A DNA stretch of 64,000 nt from Bolinopsis microptera (Eukaryota; Ctenophora; Tentaculata; Lobata; Bolinopsidae): assembly GCF_026151205.1 (NCBI RefSeq), contig NC_087073.1:21232837-21296836 (forward strand). Direction: 5' to 3'. Made by a program: the position numbers and the translations under genes. Positions within the stretch are counted from its first letter, which is position 1. Every line of letters starts with the position of its first letter. Below, one piece after another: positions 47,292 to 57,995 of the stretch. The notes under the pieces are model-generated. The model was given only the letters and a program-made list of their open reading frames with translations. It was not told the origin of the DNA and searched no databases.

Positions 47292-50253
47292 CTAAAATAC
47301 TCTCCAAACCTTAGGATCATCATTATCAAGCAAGCAAACAACCCTCTCCTTCAGTCCCAACTTTTCGACATTGTATTTCCCCTGCAGAAAAAAAAAGTAA
47401 TTTTTCTCGATTAAAATAATCGATCACGTCATTCTTGTAAGGCCTCCAAATAATAAAAACTTCCTCGCAGTAAAAACAGATGTACTTACAACAGGGTAAT
47501 GCCTGACGTATTCCCCGACATCGTGCGCGCACACAGCCAGTGTAGTCGGGTCTTGCTCGTCCTTCAGCAGTATCCGTATCATCCGTAAAACTTCGTGATC
47601 ATTTTGGTTTAGCTTCTGAGCGTTTTCCCGCCAAAATGCTGGGTTTGTGTGCAATGGCGACCATTCCAACTTACCAGACTTTACCTGTTTAAAATATATG
47701 CAGCGTTAGTTTAAACAGAACAACCAATGAAATTACTCCAAAACCGATCGGATCGCCGGGATATCAAATCAACACCAGTAAGTGTATAAAGCAAGTTAAC
47801 TTGTTCTCAGTATCTACACAAGTACACAGACCTCAGCAAGATAACTGTCAAAAGTACTCATATCTTGCAGCATCTCATCCAGCACACCCTTTACGTGCTC
47901 AACATCTTCCTTGATGTCCTCATCCTTCCAGTTCTTCTCTATCAGCTGTCCTATCACTACCTGTTTGTTTTGGGATATGATGTAAATTAAAAGACAGCAT
48001 CGAGATTTGGAAATGCACCATACGCATAATCGCACATTTGTACATTAAGCGCTATTTTAGATTTTAATAGAAATCATCATTCCTCATTTTATCTTAAGTA
48101 GTAATTATGGACAGTAAGGTTTTAAGAGGTTTTGATTGAATCAGTGAGAGTTACCTGAACTTTTCCTTGGATCATTAGTTCAGCTATCTTTCTTGGAGCT
48201 GAGTGATTGGTTAACAGATTTCTGTAGAACTGCAATATTATTCTGATAACCTGAAATAGAGAAAATAATCTAACTCCATTACTTCAAACATTATTTCAGT
48301 AAACATGATACATTTAAAAGTGCTGATCATGAAAGAAAAAATTAAATTCTTGAAAAAAAGTACAACTCGTTTCAAAATATAACCTTTTCTTTAACAGCTT
48401 GTCGCAGAATTTCAGCAGTAGGCTTAATAAAATCCATCAACTTGAAGCAGTACGTTGTTCTGAAACTGAGCAGCCAAAAGCAGAAAACCATCTGATACTG
48501 CAACTGAAAGCATACGATTCCTGTAAACCTGGTGTTCACAAAAATTCATAATGTACAATCCTAAAATCAGAATTTGTAAGAACTATCATAAATAATGAAA
48601 CCTGGAAGCTGATTCTGGTGGACAAGATGTTGAGCATCTTGTCCAGACAAGTAGAGTTGTGGAATGGAGCCCTGTACTCTGTGACCCTTAACATGAGCTG
48701 CTGAGAGGCCAGGATGGTGTGAAGGTAGGTGTTGCTTTGTAGCAGCTGGGAAACTTGCCAGTTGATAAACCAGTTCAGGTTCTTGGAGTCCAGTCTAAAC
48801 TGTCCACAACTTATCACCTGTCATTCAAGATATACAGTTAGTCAACAGCTACATTGTTAATAGCTCAATTATCCATTTTATCAATGAGCAATTGGCGAAA
48901 TGTGATAATGCTAAGGTCTCCCACCTTGGCAAGGATTAAGCAGGACTGGTTAACAATAAACTCGTCAGGTCTGTTGAGGAGGTCCAGGAACGGCTCCCAA
49001 CTACTCATCCCTTTGGGTGCCTCCTTGTTTGCCAACTTCTCTGCAGCGTTACCATCCTCGATCTCTTCAAACAGCTTAATGTTTTCCTTGTCACTCAGGA
49101 CATCATTTACAAGTACAAGCACGTGCTGCAGAATCTAAAAAATAACAAATGGAAGCATTAGTGAACTGTTGAACACACAACCATTTTACTTATATGTATA
49201 ACGGCAACAGTCAACACATTGCACATACATAGTTTTAAACTATTTTCACAACTAGGATTAAATACATTTATTGAGAATTATGTAATGTAACGTGATGGAA
49301 ATATTTTAAACGGGCATATCCTGTCCAAACCCAGGATGCACTACATGAAGAATTCGTTGTAACTTTGTATGAAAAGCATTAATATGGAAAAAACTGCCAT
49401 CTCAATCAAGAGTATAACGGTTTAAAAGTTTTTGATAGGACAACATTAATTTTGGTACTAGTAAACAAACCTTTTCGTTGCAAATTGAAATGGTGAGGTT
49501 GATAAGTGTTTTTACAATGTTCAAACCGTCCACTTTCAACCTTTCCATCTGCTGCTCCTTTGTCATCGTATCATAAACAGCAATAACCTGAGATAGTCGG
49601 GATTAAAACGACTCAAGGTCACCTTGTTGATAACAAAGATGGAAAATTTGGATTATTATCATGGAAGTATAAACCTGATTCGAGAATGTAGAAAATGTGT
49701 AACTAAAATACATTTTACTAACATTGTAGTCATGCTCCTTGATAACAGCACTTCTTAACAGTGGTTGCCACATGATCGCCTGAAATTATCATTATTTAAC
49801 TATTTCAGAACTTTTAAAAAATTGAAATACAGTTATTAACCCAGATTTACCATGTATGACCAAAATTGTATTACATAAATAATAAAACTGCTGATGTGCA
49901 GATGTGCAAGATATCATAACATTCAAGAAAAAAAATCATGTCGATGGATATATGAGGCATGACTGCCAAATTCAGTAATTATTGGCCAAAAAAATGGTCA
50001 ATTATCCATATCTAGAAAGATCTTAAGACCAAATTCTTGTGAAAGGTAGGTCTTAAATATTTATCAAGAGTGATTTCTAAAAATAAATTCTGAAAATTTC
50101 TTGCTATCCAAGAACGTAATTTCATAAAACGGAATTCAAACAAACCTCAGATCTAATCTGAGTAGCACGAACAGTTAGAGTATCAGTCACTCCGATAACA
50201 AACTCCTCAACAATGTCCCCATTTATCGTTGGTGCAATGCCTAGAGAGGTCAT
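47292..50253 (-). CDS. V-type proton ATPase subunit H, 10 exons
   Basis: Regulatory ARM/HEAT-repeat subunit H of the V1 sector, needed to couple ATP hydrolysis to proton pumping (family knowledge). Exons in transcript order: 50253-50146 (ATG), 49779-49723, 49587-49471, 49134-48925, 48817-48602, 48503-48384, 48250-48155, 47960-47832, 47684-47490, 47381-47292 (TAG). Every exon is a multiple of three with phase-0 AG/GT borders; 445 aa. Recognisable stretches are KTLINLTISICNEK, LQYQMVFCFWLLSF, KSGKLEWSPLH..FWRENAQKLN and LAVCAHDVGEYVRHYP, the subunit H signature. The last exon (GKYNVEKLGLKERVVCLLD..DDPKVWRVF) stops about where the family's final ARM helix (RYNALLAVQKLMVHNW-like) should begin, so the protein is ~35 residues short of the usual ~480. 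Confidence 0.93.
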
Positions 50254-50895
50254 CTGGCTGGATAGGATGTTAGATTAATTGGACATACAGTTTAGTAAAC
50301 ATTGCATTTACAATAATTCTGTTCATCATGAAAAATAACTATAAATAATAATATATTGCTTAATACCATATTCTCGTATGATGCTTGAAATAGGAGGGAA
50401 AATATTTAGCATTCAAAAGGTTTCAAGGAACTGCAGAACACAAAGGTGAGATTCGTTGATGAATTTTATTTTTACACTCTTAATCAAAGAGAAGTGGTTC
50501 TCACATGCTCTTTCGTCAAATATCCTAGATTACCCTGGAACAGCTTGGCCATGTCTCTTTGGTTAAGAAAAAAACAAGGGGGTTCCATGACCCTTTTTCC
50601 ATGATGAATGGAATAAGAGCTTCCGCCTTCAACACATCAATTTATGGAAACTTATAGAACTCAATCTCTTGATTGAAGAATGCGTGTGAATTTCTGACAC
50701 CTTGGACATAAGTTGTTGGGCAAGAACTAGTGGTTAATTGTGGTTAGATGGCCACTGTAGAACTGATTATGAAACTAGTAGGCCATCTCCTCTGTTCAAA
50801 TGCACAGTGCATTTGAAAGTCAGCTAGAACTAGGTAAGTGACCCAAACGTTGTAAGGGTTTGATTTTTTTAAAGCCACCATTGCTTTTTTAAATA
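50254..50895. other. Upstream of V-ATPase H, non-coding
   Basis: No gene is recognised. The V-ATPase promoter is expected here but no CACGTG or TATA element stands out next to the ATG. Confidence 0.4.
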
Positions 50896-51148
50896 GTCAA
50901 TGTTCAGAAAGTCCCCTAGATGTGTCATGCGGTTCCTCGAACAGCTATCGTTTTTTGAAACACCAATCCTTAAAATCGAGAACCACGTCCTAACCGAATG
51001 CCCCGGCCCCAGCTACCACTCCCTCCGGTCCAACCTCTCAGACAACCATAAAAGCCTCATAATGCTCAAAGAATATGGGGCCATCATGAACTCATTTCAT
51101 GCAACAGAATTTGGAAAGTACCTCCTCACACCTTCAAAATCCTCCTAA
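50896..51148 (+). pseudogene. LINE ORF2 C-terminal scrap
   Basis: An 82-codon frame reading ...PILKIENHVLTECPG..YHSLRSNL... ending TPSKSS*. The pattern E.H.L..CP....LR and the short tail that follows are those of the end of a non-LTR retrotransposon ORF2. The Cys-x2-Cys of the knuckle is lost. Decayed and without an RT domain. Confidence 0.45.
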
Positions 51149-53659
51149 GAAGAAGTCCTTGTTATCACCTCATGTCTCTTACTTTCTTCATTACGTCTCA
51201 TCAACCTATCATGGTCTTTTACTTATCTCCATGAACATGTCTCTTTTTATTGGCAAACCTAGAACACATTTAATTGCCGATTGCACAGTTCTCAATATTT
51301 TTACTCGTATTTGAAGTATTATATTCGATTTTGATTCTATTTCGTGAAATTGTAACTCAGTTGCATTTTAAGATTTTATTTTAATAGTTTTCTGTCGATT
51401 TTTTCAGTTCCGATCGTTTTATCAATCGTATAGCCAATACAATACGAGTCGTCAATGTTCTCCTTAGTCATTTCATGTTTAATTCCTAGGTTTTAATTCC
51501 TGTTTTAATTAATAAAACAAAAGTTTAATAAAACAAAAGTTAAATTTATTACCAATTATTCAATCAATACATATCATAAATTCTAATATTGGAAACACAA
51601 TGCAGAATGGATGTCTCAAACTATAATTTGTTGTCACTAATAATCTATTTACTTTCAAAGTTGAAATTTAGTTAAGTATGAAATGCCACCACATCATAGT
51701 TAGGGTAAAATATAATTCTTAAAAATTTTAAAATTAAGAAGATTGCTCTATGACTTAAAATTTAAAATTTAGCTAAAGATGTCTAATTTTTAAATAGTTG
51801 GTTACAGTTTATGACAATTCCTGTTTTAATTCCTGTTTTAATTCCTGTTTAAAACGTGAGAGAAACAAGCAATAACCTAACTTGTTAGAATAGTCAAATG
51901 ATAGCAAATAGTAAATTAAATGTACAAAAGCCACGATACAGCCGCGCACTGCTGACTGCACTTGTGCGCGGCGGGCCTACAACGTGAGGCAAATATTTGT
52001 TTAGTCAGTAGTTATTATTTTTAGCGCGCAAAGAAATGCTGAATAGCGAAACAAATTTTAGGGAAACAAATTTAAAGTTTTATCCTTTATTTTATTGTAT
52101 CACGTGGGGACCCCCACGGTCGTTTCTTCGACGCTACAGGGGAGCCGCGCACTTCGTGCGCGGCGGGTCATACAACGTATGACAATTATTTTACAATCAT
52201 AATATAATAATATTTATAAGCCTCCGTTTTGAAAGTTTTAGATTTTAATATATTCACATTTCTATTTAAAATTTAATTCAATGTATAAGTCAATAACTGG
52301 CCGCCGAAGCCGCGCATTTTTGAAAACAGGATTCACTTGTTTATTGATACATGTTTCGTATCCCAATATATTCGGCGCGAAAAGTGGCATGCAACGTATG
52401 TCAACTTGTTTATGATTATACGACAAATAGAAATAAACTTAAAACTATCCGTGGTTTTTTTTTTAAATAAATTATAATCTTACCTAAATCCAAAGCCAGC
52501 TTTGTAAAATTTACTATTAGATCAGGATATATATATCCTGATCTAATATCGTCAATTCTAAATATTTACAATTCAACATTTCATTAATCTACATACAAGC
52601 GTACTCCAGCCCCTGCACGCATCCGTTCTTATGCGGCGCGCGGCTCAAGCCGCGCACGCAAGTATTATTTTATACTTTTTGCTTTCTAATAAATATCGTG
52701 TCAATGTGTACGTCTAAATATGCATGTTTTATGAATAAGCTGGTTCATGAATAAGCTGATGAATAAGCTGTTAGCTGATTCAATGTTTAAAAAGACACGC
52801 TAAGTCAAATAACAAATAAATTTATTTTCATTTCTTTCATTCAACAGTTTTCTCAGATTAAAATAGTGTTTTAGTTAGTAAATAAATTTTTTGTAATGCT
52901 CAAAAGTTTAATTTTGAAATTTTTGTATCATTATCTTACTTATAATTTAGATAATTCCCTTTGTATATTTGTACGACCGGCCACGTTGTTAAACGCACGT
53001 GCACGTGCAATTGGATTTATTTGAGAGGGGCATTTTGATCGGTTTTGTGGTAATTACGTGGTGTTTAAAGACTTGACTACCAACGAATACTATTAGCTTC
53101 CTTTATGTGACCACGGTCTTTCTAGTAATTTTATAAATTTAATTTAAACGCTAAAAATGCAAAATAACAATTTTATAATTTTGCATTTTTATTTTAAATT
53201 ATATTTGTATAATTTTATAATTAACCAAATTCAATTCAGTGATCTGCTAAAGGTTGCTTTGCATAATATGCAATTTATAACTGATCTTTGGTATACGGAT
53301 GGCATGGTACCCGTAAATATTTGATTCTGCGACAAAACACTGGGGGTTTGTAAATTGGCCGGGGTTTGTAAATTGTTAGAAGTAAACTGTATAGTTTATT
53401 GCACTATTAATGGTTGTTCATTAATTTACTGTGAGAAAACGAGGGAACAAATATTTTATCCACAATGTACGTTTTCCCATGTTAGAGATATTGACATTGT
53501 AGTTGTTCTAAATCTATGATATTATTGAGAATGAATTGTTTTAAAGACTCCTAGGAAACAATTGCCATCTCCATTTTAGATTCGATATTGTATTTAAATA
53601 CACAGATTTATTACTATTCGAACCTAACAGCACAAATACTTGGATCTCGATCGATCCCT
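51149..53659. other. AT-rich intergenic region with GC-rich palindromes
   Basis: No gene. It contains TTCCTGTTTTAA repeats (51490-51520 and 51816-51850), and AT-rich sequence punctuated by four GC-rich palindromic stretches described separately. CACGTG occurs at ~52103. Confidence 0.45.
51945..52665. repeat. Dispersed GC-rich hairpins (CCGCGCAC..GTGCGCGG)
   Basis: Sites at ~51945 (CCGCGCAC ... GTGCGCGGCGGG, 30 bases), ~52143 (GCCGCGCACTTCGTGCGCGG, a perfect 8-bp stem with a 3-base loop), ~52310 (GCCGCGCATTTTTG, half site) and ~52632 (GCGGCGCGCGGCTCAAGCCG). Several are followed by a TACAACGT..GAC-type tail. They stand out from ~70% AT surroundings. Probably the same degraded mobile element. 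Confidence 0.6.
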
Positions 53660-53889
53660 ATCATGCCCAGTGGCGTAACTTAGGGCCCCGCAGACCCCTC
53701 TGTGCGGGGGGGCGCCGTATAAGGGGGGCGCAATTTTCCTGAATTATAGGCCCTTTCACTGAAAAAACGCCTTGTTTGTGTATTTCCCTGTCCAATTTAG
53801 CGTTCGGCCGACGCGAAAAAAATATTTGGGTACCCTTTTTTGCTTCAGGGGGCGCAAAAAGCTGTAGGGGGACGAGAAAAAAAGTACCC

Positions 53890-53920
<31 letters not shown>

Positions 53921-54185
53921 AGGGACAAAAAATTTTAGGGGGGCGCTTTTCGTCACTGAGCGGGGGGGCGCCAACAAGCAAAGTTTCGCCACTGATCATG
54001 CCTTTTACCGGTTTGTTATTCAAATAACCATCGTTCACCACCAGGGCCTGTTTAATTGTCACCTTACTCCAGGGTGATACAGGATCACAGACCATGAGGT
54101 TTATGCACCCACCGCACCCTTGCCTCATCAATTCTTGGTTGGATAGACATTTATGCAAATCTGGTCGTTTATACTCCAAGTCCCT
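53614..54185 (-). pseudogene. Unidentified ORF interrupted by a hAT MITE
   Basis: On the minus strand a 60-odd codon stretch (54185-54003) reads like protein: LEYKRPDLHKCLSNQEL, then CGGCINLMVCDPVSPWSKV and LVVNDGYLNNKPVKGMI. It then runs into the MITE and stops ~25 codons later, at 53919. If the MITE and one copy of its 8-bp duplication are skipped, the frame continues directly with GIDRDPSICAVRFE and a TAG at 53614-53616. The product is not recognised. Upstream, 55031-54953 may hold another exon with a strong donor, but its phase does not fit this frame and no acceptor AG is seen, so the gene model is incomplete. Chance cannot be ruled out. Confidence 0.35.
53668..53994. mobile_element. hAT-type MITE, 327 bp, perfect 8-bp target duplication
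   Basis: Ends CAGTGGCGTAACTTAG and (other strand) CAGTGGCGAAACTTTG are ~16-bp inverted repeats with the CAGTGG start typical of hAT elements. Both sides carry ATCATGCC (53660-53667 and 53995-54002), a perfect 8-bp target duplication. The interior is G-rich with a poly-T run at ~53892-53920 and no gene. It sits in the unidentified minus-strand frame described above. Confidence 0.9.
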
Positions 54186-54952
54186 TTGTTAAAAACACAA
54201 ATTTAATTATCTCAGAAGTTAACTTCATTCATTCAGGAGTTAAACTACCGAATAAAAAATGTATTTGAACAAGTTTTGAACCGTTAGAATTTGTAGTCTA
54301 TTAAAAAAGGGTTTTGTATGCTCCTTTTCAAAGTGTTTATGGCCTAGTTTTTGCATGCCATATTGTCTAATTTGTGTACATGTTGATTGTTTATCTGAAT
54401 ATGAGTCGAGATCACTAAAAATGATTATAACACATTGCTGATAAAGACCGTTCTTCAAGAACAACAACCCAAAATTTGTTGGTGTACTTCCTAAATATTT
54501 GTTTCACCTTATTTCCCTTTTGGCAAAAATTTACAATATCCCTCTAAAATTGAACATTCAAAAGCTTATTTTGGTCATGACAACCTCCACCAACAGCGTT
54601 GGCCTATACTCTACATATATATATAATATATATATTTTTTTTAATTTAACCAAACATTACATTTACGTTTCACATTATGATGACTAGCAATAAAGAACAA
54701 ATCTAACATGGTAAAGAAAGAGAAAAATGAAATATTTGAGTTTTTACCATGTTAGAGGACAGTTTGGTAGGATTATTTAGAAAACTTAAAATTTGATACA
54801 TGTTTTAATGTTAAATGCAATATAAAGTTGCAGGACCCCAGATCTAAAGTAATTTGAATTTAATTCATCTTTTTTTCTTTAAACAGAAACCCTTCCCCTG
54901 ATTACAATATTCTGTTTAAAATTGGTTTGAATAGTGACATCTTATAACTTAC

Positions 54953-55031
54953 CTTTACCAGGATGTAGCGAGGAGTTAAAATGGGAGAAGTTACGGTGTG
55001 GTCCCCATTGGCTTGCATCAAGAATCCCCAG
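54953..55031 (-). other. Possible exon (weak)
   Basis: The minus strand reads IWGFLMQANGDHTV...TPRYILVK and meets a good donor (AAG|GTAAGT at 54953/54952). No acceptor is visible upstream, and its phase does not match the frame at 54185. The plus strand of the same stretch is also open. Listed because it is the only protein-like segment near the interrupted frame. Confidence 0.2.
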
Positions 55032-55667
55032 ATTGGTTTGTTGTTTTTAATTATTTACCCGTTTGACGTTTGTTTGATACATGATGCTTTTTTTCTATTT
55101 ATACTTCTCGTTCTCCAGTGTACCAGTACCTACTCAGTTTTGTACATTTTGCATCGAATCAACTGTCAACACTGATTGTTAAGATGCATGTTCCCAAGTG
55201 GTTAAAGTTAAAAGCGTGGTTTACTCTTCTACATTTCTTGTCGAGAAACTCTAATTAAATGTGTTGTTTCCATCAGAATGGCAGCTAATATTAGCACCAT
55301 TTGCAAATAGTTAATTGGATACACAACTGTTATTTCTCATTCTTATTGTCAAGTTGATTGAATTACCAGACGGTTCACAAGACTTGTACATATACGCATA
55401 GCGCCTGTAACTTAGTTATTAGTTGCTCATTTGTCAATCGAGTTATTATCATTGCCATGAGGTGAACTATTATAATAAATGTATCAACAGAGATTCTTTG
55501 GCACGAGTTACACATTATATAAGAATGTACATGCCATTGTTCAGTCATCAAGCAAAATGTGACTGTTAATTACATTTACCAGCTGTATGTTAAAAGGGCC
55601 ATTAATTGAACCACTGTAGACCCCAGAACCGGATATAAAATGCAAGCACACAACCCCTGCTGATCTG

Positions 55668-55722
55668 ACACGTGTACCCCACGTGTACCCCACGTGCACC
55701 CCACGTGTACCCCACGTGACTG
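55668..55722 (+). repeat. 11-bp repeat of CACGTG sites
   Basis: Four to five copies of CCCCACGTGTA / CCCCACGTGCA, giving five CACGTG cores in ~50 bases; another lies at ~55803. Confidence 0.9.
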
Positions 55723-56265
55723 TTTCCGGTTTTCAGGATCTCAAGAGTGTAGAAACTACCTGATAATACCTTGTACACTGCAGTACACTCAGTGTACATA
55801 CCACGTGATGGTACACACTGAGCCCTCCTACAAATACTCAAATAGTGTACCTGTAACCTGCTGCATGTAGTGCAGTAACCTACTGCATGTAGTGCAGTAA
55901 CTCATCATCAGCCTATAATTTGACGGCTAATGTTAGAGTTGGCTAGGGTTAATGTTATATAACTTACATCAGATGACCTGGTGAAAGCTCAGACCGTTAA
56001 ATCAATCTGAAGTCACCCAGATTAACAGTTATCGATGAATTCAGTGACTGCAGTATTGACAGGGGAGCATGGCTGGAGTCACACGGGTTGCACGGTAATG
56101 GGCAACTACAGACCTGGCTATTATCTAAAAGTGTGGGGCTTGTATGGGTTCAGTTCAGAGCTGCGGTGTACACTCTCTCTCTCTCTCTCTCTCCCTTTTT
56201 GTACCTGTTAACCGTCTTACTACCACGCTGCTAGTTGACCTGATCTACTCTATCAGCTGACTTGT

Positions 56266-56872
56266 AGTGTATCTTGTAGGATATATTATCTTGTAGGAGA
56301 GATTATCTTGTAGGATATATTATCTTGTAGGAGATATTATCTTGTAGGATATATCATCTTGTAGGAGAGATTATCTTGTAGGATATATTATCTTGTAGGA
56401 GATATTATCTTGTAGGAGATATTATCTTGTAGGAGATATTATCTTGTAGGAGATATTATCTTGTACGAGATATTATCTTGTAGGAGATATTATCTTGTAG
56501 GATATATTATCTTGTAGGAGATATTATCTTGTAGGAGATATCATCTTGTAGGAGATATCATCTTGTAGGAGATATCATCTTGTAGGAGATATTATCTTGT
56601 AGGATATATTATCTTGTAGGAGATATTATCTTGTAGGATATATTATCTTGTAGGAGATATTATCTTGTACGAGATATTATCTTGTAGGAGATATTATCTT
56701 GTAGGAGATATTATCTTGTAGGAGATATTATCTTGTAGGAGATATTATCTTGTAGGATATATTATCTTGTAGGAGATATTATCTTGTAGGATATATTATC
56801 TTGTAGGAGATATTATCTTGTAGGAGATATTATCTTGTAGGAGATATTATCTTGTAGGAGATATTATATTCG
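56266..56872 (+). repeat. 17-bp tandem repeat, ~36 copies
   Basis: Unit TTATCTTGTAGGAGATA with variants GGATATA, GAGAGA, CGAGATA and TATCATC. The variant order repeats in longer blocks (e.g. 56465-56520 resembles 56655-56700). It begins just after GATCTACTCTATCAGCTGAC. Confidence 0.97.
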
Positions 56873-57692
56873 GAGTTATTTTAAGATGTAGCCTCGCGTA
56901 GAAAGAGAGGCAATCATAGAAGAAGACTCTTTAATCACCGTTCTATGAGTATTGAGTAAGGTTCTTAAAGTCTTTGAAAACCCTGCGGTAATCATTTCAT
57001 CCGACCAGTGCAACTATAAAATAAATAAGTGCAGGAAAGTAGAAGAGTTTTAAAATAGGCTTGTACAATACAGTTATATAGTGCATCACTATAATATGTC
57101 AGACAATTTCCCGAAATAAACAATAAATATTCCTGTATCATTGAGCCCTTGACAGGTGACACCTTAAAAAACTGACAATATTTCAGTTGAGATTGTGATT
57201 TAATGTTATTCACCACTGTAATTATATCTCGCTGTGTAACATATTTCATGTTGATTTCCTGCTCTGACTGTATTCTGAATGTAGAATGTGAATGATGAGT
57301 CGCTGTTAAGTGCTACATAAAAACCGCTCTTTGTAGACTGCTCTCAGTTTAACAGGATATCCTCAAATTAATTATCCAGCTTATAAAATGCGGACCGGAT
57401 TATGTTGGAAGCATACAGTTAATACAGTTTTAGACTTGGTTTATATACTGAAGTACTGAAACCACTAATGCTATGACCTGTACCGTAAGAAGTCATTCAA
57501 TTACCAGACAATGGCCATCCATTCATTTTAATTATCTATAATCTTATTAAGCTTTGTACCTACAGCTTTGTAGTTGATTATCTGCCTAGTTTAATTAAAT
57601 AAAAGGTACTTAATTAGTAGGCAATGTACGCATTATGTTTTCAGACCACATCTTATTGTGAATATTGGAAAATATCCGAAACACTGGACGTA
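56873..57692. other. Spacer between satellites
   Basis: AT-rich, no gene; the minus-strand frame 56992-57249 lacks recognisable motifs. Confidence 0.4.
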
Positions 57693-57995
57693 ATGTCGCA
57701 GGTAATGACGTCACACCACGTGTTATGACGTCACACCACGTGTTATGACGTCACACCACGTGTTATGACGTCACACCACGTGTTATGACGTCACACCACG
57801 TGTTATGACGTCACACCACGTGTTATGACGTCACACCACGTGTTATGACGTCATACCACGTGTTATGACGTCACACCACGTGTTATGACGTCACACCACG
57901 TATTATGACGTCACACCACGTGTTGTGACGTCATAACACGTGTTATGACGTCACACCACGTATTATGACGTCACACCACGTGTTGTGACGTCACG
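57693..57995. repeat. 20-bp tandem repeat carrying CRE and E-box, ~15 copies
   Basis: Unit TTATGACGTCACACCACGTG. Each copy contains TGACGTCA (full CREB/ATF palindrome) and, across the joint, CACGTG. Copies are nearly identical; a few lose one of the two motifs (CACGTATT, GTCATACC). Both motifs are palindromic, so the array is a dense bidirectional binding-site block if bound. Confidence 0.95.

Larger units (their letters stand above)
54186..56265. other. Intergenic
   Basis: No supported gene. It includes TATATA runs at ~54615, an E-box array at 55670-55722, a duplicated CCTACTGCATGTAGTGCAGT at ~55857-55900 and a (CT)n run at ~56171-56193. Confidence 0.4.
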
